The translations under genes and the position numbers were made by a program. Below, in pieces: positions 59,400-64,000 of a stretch of DNA of 64,000 bases (positions within the stretch are counted from its first letter, which is position 1; each line of letters starts with the position of its first letter). The notes under the pieces were generated by a model. It ran no database searches, was not told where the DNA came from, and saw only the letters and a program-made list of their open reading frames with translations. Origin of the DNA: Oscheius dolichura (Eukaryota; Nematoda; Chromadorea; Rhabditida; Rhabditidae); the NCBI GenBank assembly GCA_932521035.1, contig OW051497.1, positions 9,486,001 to 9,550,000 on the forward strand, written 5' to 3'.

Positions 59400-59404
59400 A
59401 AGAA

Positions 59405-61595
59405 ATGGCTGATCCCGGCACAAGCACCAGTCGAACACCGGCAATGGTTAACAGGGCTGAGTCTACTGGTGCTCCTCTACAAGATGGCTACATTGAAAAC
59501 GAGGATGTGGAACAGGTGGAAATCCCAAAGGAGGAAGAAGAGGTAGGGTCTCCTTATTCCTATAAAATCTTGTTCAGAAATTTTTCTCTTTCAAAAAATT
59601 GTGGGCATTTACCGGACCAGGATTTCTTATGAGTATAGCTTATCTGGACCCGGGAAATATTGAGAGCGACCTTCAATCGGGAGCAAAAGCACAATACAAG
59701 GTATGAAGGATAAATATGATTGAATAGTTTGACTTTTTTTAGCTGCTTTGGGTTCTGCTGTCCGCCCACATTATTGGAATGCTCCTGCAGAGGATGTCAG
59801 CTCGTCTAGGAGTCGTCAGTGGAAAACACATGGCGGAGGTAGGAAGCTTCTCTTATAATTAGAATTCTATTATTTTAGGTTGCCTATTCATATTATCCAA
59901 AAGTCCCTCGTCTCATTCTTTGGCTTATGATTGAAATCGCCATTATCTGTAGTGATATGCAAGAAGTTATTGGAACTGCCATTGCTATTTATCTGTTGAG
60001 CAGAGGAGCGTGGGTTATTCCCAATTTCTCTTTGTTAATATAGTTAATATAGAGTGCCTCTGTATGCTGGAGTATTAATCACGATCCTGGACACATTCTC
60101 CTTCCTATTTATTGATAAATACGGAGTCCGGAAGTTAGAATTCGTGTTTGGAATCCTCATCAGCATCATGGCCTTATCATTTGGCTTCGAGGTGAGTATA
60201 TTGACATTGAGTCAATCACAACATGTTTTCCCTTCTGAGTTTACTTTTCAATTCTAGTATTTTACTGTGGCACCGTCGTTTATACAAGTATTAAAAGGAA
60301 CATTCGTTCCGTGGTGTGAAGGATGCGGAAAGGAGGAATTCCTGCAGGGAATATCGGTTGTCGGAGCCGTTATCATGCCGCACAACTTGTACCTTCACTC
60401 AGCTTTGGTCAAGGTAGAATTTAAATTGAGATAACGTTTTATTTGTATATTCTAGAGCAGAAGAATTGACCGAAAAGAACGCAAAAGGGTTGCCGAAGCA
60501 AATTTCTACTATACTGTTGAGTCGGCAATCGCTCTTACCTGCAGTTTCTTCATCAATCTGTTTGTGGTAGCTGTATTTGCTCATGGATTATATAATAAGA
60601 CAAATGCAGAAGTTGTAAGTAATTAGACAATTATTTTTCGAAAATTTCAAGGGCTTAGTAAGCAAAACCTTTCAGAGAGATACTTGTGATGCGCGACATG
60701 GAATTCCTGATCCATCAGCGTTCCCAAGAAATAATGAAACTGTAGAAGCCGACATATACAAGGTTTATTAACAAGTAGATAGTAAATAATATCATATTCA
60801 GGGAGGAATGTTCCTTGGCTGCGAGTTTGGATTAGCCGCGTTGTACGTATGGGCTATTGGAATCCTAGCTGCTGGGCAGAGCTCGACAATGACGGGAACC
60901 TATGCCGGGCAGTTTGTAATGGAAGGATTTATTCAACTGAGATGGCCCAAATGGAAACGAGTCCTGTTTACGAGAGCCATCGCCATTGCTCCTACCCTCG
61001 CTGTGACCTTCTATGCTCGAGGAGTCTACCATTTGACAGGTTGGTATTACATTAAATGATATTTTTACACGCCATGTTTAGGAATGAACGATCTGCTAAA
61101 TTGTGTCCAAATGGTACAGTTACCCTTTGCCCTGATTCCCATTATTACCTTCACATCTAGCAAGAAGATCATGCATGACTTTAAAAGTACATGGTCTGTT
61201 TAGCCAGGTCTGTAAAAGGAAGGAAATTATTTTCAGGGCTTTCCAAGTATTTGCACTGATCGCGGCAGCGGCTATCCTGTCCATCAACGTGTATTTCATA
61301 ATAGATTACGTAACGGAACAACTGGGGACGGAGTGGTACATTTTTGTGGGATTGGGCATCCCAACAGTGGCCTATATTTGCTTCGTAATTTATCTGGTAA
61401 TTTCTGCATTAATTTATTTTTTGACAAAAACTTTAGACGATCTACTGTCTCGTCGCTTGTGGTTTAATCAATGAGGACATAAAAATATACGGATTCAACT
61501 TCAAGCGAGAATACGAGAATGACGCTCCCTGGCTGGATATCAAGGAGCATACCAACGAAGCTTTCGAGACGTCTACTTTCAATATTGAGTCATGA
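59405..61595 (+). CDS. NRAMP (SLC11/DMT1-type) divalent metal transporter
   Basis: Twelve exons join in phase into 565 residues: 59405-59542, 59578-59700, 59743-59838, 59879-60009, 60053-60191, 60258-60413, 60456-60614, 60676-60762, 60802-61039, 61082-61193, 61237-61396 and 61437-61595. After a cytosolic acidic N-terminus, the first helix holds [20 protein letters not shown] with DPGN at 70-73. Helix 6 holds [16 protein letters not shown] with the metal-binding methionine at 249. The family signature [19 protein letters not shown] lies in exon 9. Asn residues in the loop before helix 7/8 (NKTN, NNET) are probable glycosylation sites. The C-terminus ends FNIES. NRAMPs carry Fe2+, Mn2+ and other divalent metals with protons across plasma or endosomal membranes. 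All signature residues are intact, so it should be functional. Confidence 0.96.
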
Positions 61596-61659
61596 GCTAC
61601 ATCACTACGTGTATATATGTTCGTGTAAATATTTCGCTTAAAAGAAACAGGTCAGAGTA

Positions 61660-61665
61660 AATAAA
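61660..61665 (+). promoter_or_regulatory. Polyadenylation signal AATAAA for the metal transporter
   Basis: AATAAA lies 65 bases after the transporter stop codon and just before the 3' end of the convergent gene, so the two transcripts may overlap in their 3' ends. Confidence 0.6.
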
Positions 61666-61689
61666 TTAACATTATTTAATCGCTGAGCA

Positions 61690-62353
61690 TTACTGATAGT
61701 TGAAAGAAAAAAGTCGAACGTGTCCAATAACTTCATGCAATTTCATGAAACGCTGCTTTCCAGCGGCAATAACCAACTGTCCCCGTTCTTGTTCCTTCAA
61801 TTTTTGCGTTTCATCATCCGGGCCGTAGCACGCTTGAACAACGTTGCGAGCCTAAAAGAAAACTTGAACTAATAGGGATATTTTATCCACCTCGCCGAGA
61901 GCCATCGCCTTGCTGAGGAGACTTGTCAATATGCGTGAAGAGCCTCTCCTCGATGAAGAGATTTCTTGACCAAGTATGGCTTCATGCCTTTTTAAAGTGA
62001 ACCAAGCTGTGGCGTTCTAATTCCAATGCAAATTTTAACAGAAGTCATGTCCTTGATTGTGTTGCGAGTGACTACTCGCCAGAATCCTCTGCGCGCGGGT
62101 CGCTGCTTCCCTCTGAGAGGGTGAGTCAGGACGGATCACTCGTCTGGAGGCGCGGGCAGTGCTAGCCCGAAATGTTCGTAAACAAGTTAGATGCAAAAAA
62201 CCCCGAATCGCAGACTATTCAAAAATATGGGGTAACAAAATGCTTGCAAAACGGTCGATGTTTTCTTCAAAGGAAAAAGGTAACTCACTGCTGGAGGTAG
62301 AATGGTCGCACGATGTTGATGAGCCGCTGTTCGACAAGGCGAACGATTTTCAT
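61690..62353 (-). CDS. Unrecognised 127-residue helical protein
   Basis: Four exons (62289-62353, 62080-62110, 61891-62016, 61690-61851) join in phase. The product begins MKIVRLVEQRLINIVRPFYL, continues QEAATRAQRILNATAWFTLK and EISSSRRGSSRILTSLLSKA, and ends GKQRFMKLHEVIGHVRLFSF plus NYQ. It is basic, strongly helical by pattern, and has no signal peptide or membrane helix. The second intron (62017-62079) begins with GC, because no GT donor keeps the frame. The stop is 94 bp from the convergent transporter stop. I do not recognise the family. The basic, amphipathic N-terminus would suit a mitochondrial or membrane-surface protein, but that is a guess. Confidence 0.6.
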
Positions 62354-63692
62354 GACGGCTTACGGGGCATTTCTTAGCACCTGGAAGATTGGAAATAGAA
62401 CTGTGAAACATACACCTTTAGAAGTGTCAGAGAGAGAGAGAGCAGGCAAGAGCGACTGGCGGGTTAATAGACCGAGGGGTGAATGGCCGTGTATCCAAGA
62501 CGAGGGACGGGGGAGATATTTTAGCCATCCCGACTGTCTGAAAAAAACATTCCCTCGTCCGATACTTTATCTCCTGTCTTTCGATAGGGACTACGATTTT
62601 ACTAATACCACGGTCATCCTCAAGATGGAGAGCTTCACAACGACTGGTCACACTACTCCCTTATCTCATCTAAATTTCAGAAGATCGTATGCTTCACGTG
62701 GACGCTTCGGGGTTATTCTTGCCAGTGATAATGTTATGAACTGTTATTCTAACAGAACCCAGGAAGTTTTAAACGATTTGTGTTTAGATCCTTGATATAC
62801 ATGCTCAAAATGTGTAAGGGTGTTGGTTCGATGACGGGCACGCCCCTCGAAGGAAACCATGCGATTAGTCATAGTTCCCCTTGGCTCTTTCGTACCTTCG
62901 GGCCCAAGTGATAAAAGTCGAGAGTCTTCGATGATGCATCTGATTTTATCCAATTTAACGGCTATCTCTCTATCAGTGGGCCAGTTGTTATTCTGATTTG
63001 TATTTGGAGATGACCTGGCACGCCCTGCCTATTGAGCAGTCTGTAGCCCGATAACTTCATTACGTGTTTTAGTAATTGATTATCAAACGGAAGTCTATTG
63101 GAAGCTTCCTTTGGATTTCTTCATAATCCTTGATTCATACAATTGACATCCCGCTACCACAAGTTGTTGATGTAGCCCCTCTACAGCCTGCCCTACTCAC
63201 AATATTTGTGTGAACCCTCCTTCCTTTCCAGATTTTCCTTGATTAATACTTTACCTATTGTAGTCCTGCAATGTGAGAATGTTAAGTAGCTTACTTCCCT
63301 TGTTTAAAAAGACTAACTTCCCTTTTAAAGGGACCGTCTCATACGCTCCAATCGTGTAACGCAGAATGGGTCGCGCTTACTATTTTTTACATTCATATAC
63401 CACTTTCTAGGCTTTTGTACTGTTTTTAAATCATTTATCCGTTTTTGGCGACCCCAACTTACTATAAAACAGTCGAGAAAGAACAAAAAAAATGGCTAAA
63501 TAGAAGAGAAAGAAGCAATTTCAATAGAATACCGTTGAAATGCACAAAATTCGTTTTTCTTCGAGTTATGTTTTCGTTCATATATCAAATTGATCCTTAT
63601 AATTTGCAAAAAATAAAGCAATAAAAATCAGCAGAAAAAAACCTAGAAAACTCATAGTAAAAAACAAATTCACTAATTAGTACCAATTCGCA
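62354..63692. other. Spacer upstream of two small genes
   Basis: This 1.3 kb interval holds the promoter of the minus-strand 127-residue protein at its left. A plus-strand frame at 62313-62795 begins inside that gene's first exon and lacks motifs, so it is not counted. The right part (63360-63690) is strongly AT-rich. No RNA gene was recognised. Confidence 0.5.
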
Positions 63693-63939
63693 ATGGCGCG
63701 TGTGTTACAGGTCCCTTTAAATATAGGAAGTCAGAAACGACTGTTTGCTACACAAATTCCAACTACCTCTCCTCCAGAAAATCTAATTGTTTTGCAAGAA
63801 TATCCACATTCGTATACTGAGATTGCTTGTACTATTGTTTCAATATGTTTAGGTCGGTGTATGATACCAATCCAGTGGTGAGAAGTTCGGGTTCTACGGC
63901 TCCTATGACGAAGTTCTTCAGAATTACACAGATCCTTAG
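63693..63939 (+). CDS. Small protein, 60 residues, possibly mitochondrial
   Basis: Two exons (63693-63811 and 63876-63939) join across a 64-nt GT-AG intron with matching phase. The product starts MARVLQVPLNIGSQKRLFAT, a basic, hydroxylated, acid-free segment like a mitochondrial presequence. It continues SPPENLIVLQEYPHSGEKFG and ends SYDEVLQNYTDP. The aromatic, acidic C-terminal segment looks selected and not random, and the length suits an accessory respiratory-chain subunit. I cannot name the family, and the localisation is inference. The gene is complete within the window. Confidence 0.5.
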
Positions 63940-64000
63940 AGCCCCCGCAAATCAAAACAGTTGCCACAGCCAAAATTTTTGAATTGCCAGCTTGGCTTCT

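Larger units (their letters stand above)
54422..59404. other. Repeat-containing gene-poor interval
   Basis: This 5 kb interval contains no gene I can support. Short frames at 55051-55314 and 55336-55521 (plus) are Lys/Glu-rich and without motifs. It carries a dispersed 53-bp repeat pair, a 48-bp-period tandem repeat, an oligo-G run and a locally repeated pyrimidine-rich segment at 56190-56390. This density of repeats contrasts with the compact gene core and suggests a transposon-rich or fast-evolving spacer. Confidence 0.5.

Noticed and set aside
1-64000. CRISPR arrays, bacterial operons or phage genes
   Set aside because: No regularly spaced identical repeats, ribosome binding sites or intronless gene runs are present. 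The window is clearly animal nuclear DNA.

Overview
This is a 64 kb piece of an animal nuclear genome. Nearly every gene is split by GT-AG introns, and most of the introns I could place are only 37 to 50 nt long. Polyadenylation signals are AATAAA, and no prokaryotic operons, ribosome binding sites or CRISPR arrays are visible. The very short introns, a BEL/Pao-like LTR element, a divergent GSK3, a TAP-1/TAB1-like pseudophosphatase, secreted and membrane LRR proteins, and an acceptor-like AG a few bases before one start codon all fit a nematode. That assignment is an inference, and another small-intron invertebrate is possible. I rebuilt gene models by hand from reading frame and splice-phase consistency.

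Layout, left to right. 1-3.6 kb: no gene seen. 3.6-7.2 kb (+): an ORP5/8-type oxysterol-binding-related protein with a PH domain, the EQVSHHPP signature and a C-terminal tail anchor (18 exons, 729 aa). 7.7-11.7 kb (+): a damaged Skp1/F-box-like locus carrying an LTR retroelement with a candidate 5-bp target-site duplication, a 17-bp frameshifting duplication and a duplicated 3' fragment. 12.2-16.5 kb (-): a nuclear, proline/glutamine-rich protein resembling QSER1/PRR12. 16.5-23.1 kb: long gap. 23.1-25.4 kb (+): a GSK3-family kinase (12 exons, 426 aa). 26.4-26.8 kb (-): a 99-aa single-pass membrane protein. 26.8-30.3 kb: gap.

30.3-48.6 kb is the dense core: a TAB1/TAP-1-like pseudophosphatase (-), a BLTP3/UHRF1BP1-type bridge-like lipid transfer protein (+), three tandem LRR genes (-; one secreted, two with a transmembrane segment) and an unrecognised 305-aa protein (+). 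48.6-51.8 kb: gap. 51.8-54.4 kb: a secreted cysteine-containing protein with a repeated module (+) and a secreted LDL-receptor class A protein (-). 54.4-59.4 kb: repeat-containing gap. 59.4-62.4 kb: an NRAMP divalent-metal transporter (+, 12 exons, 565 aa) facing an unrecognised 127-aa protein (-). 63.7-63.9 kb: a 60-aa protein with a possible mitochondrial presequence (+).

The genes are mostly housekeeping or signalling genes and do not form one obvious pathway. Two groupings are suggestive only: two lipid-transfer proteins of membrane contact sites (ORP5/8 and BLTP3) lie in one window, and a TAK1-pathway adaptor lies next to a cluster of LRR ectodomain genes. I found no clearly new multi-gene system. 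The most unusual observations are the disrupted Skp1/F-box-like locus, two GC-AG introns supported by reading frame, the alternative-ending secreted module gene, and several unrecognised small or divergent proteins.
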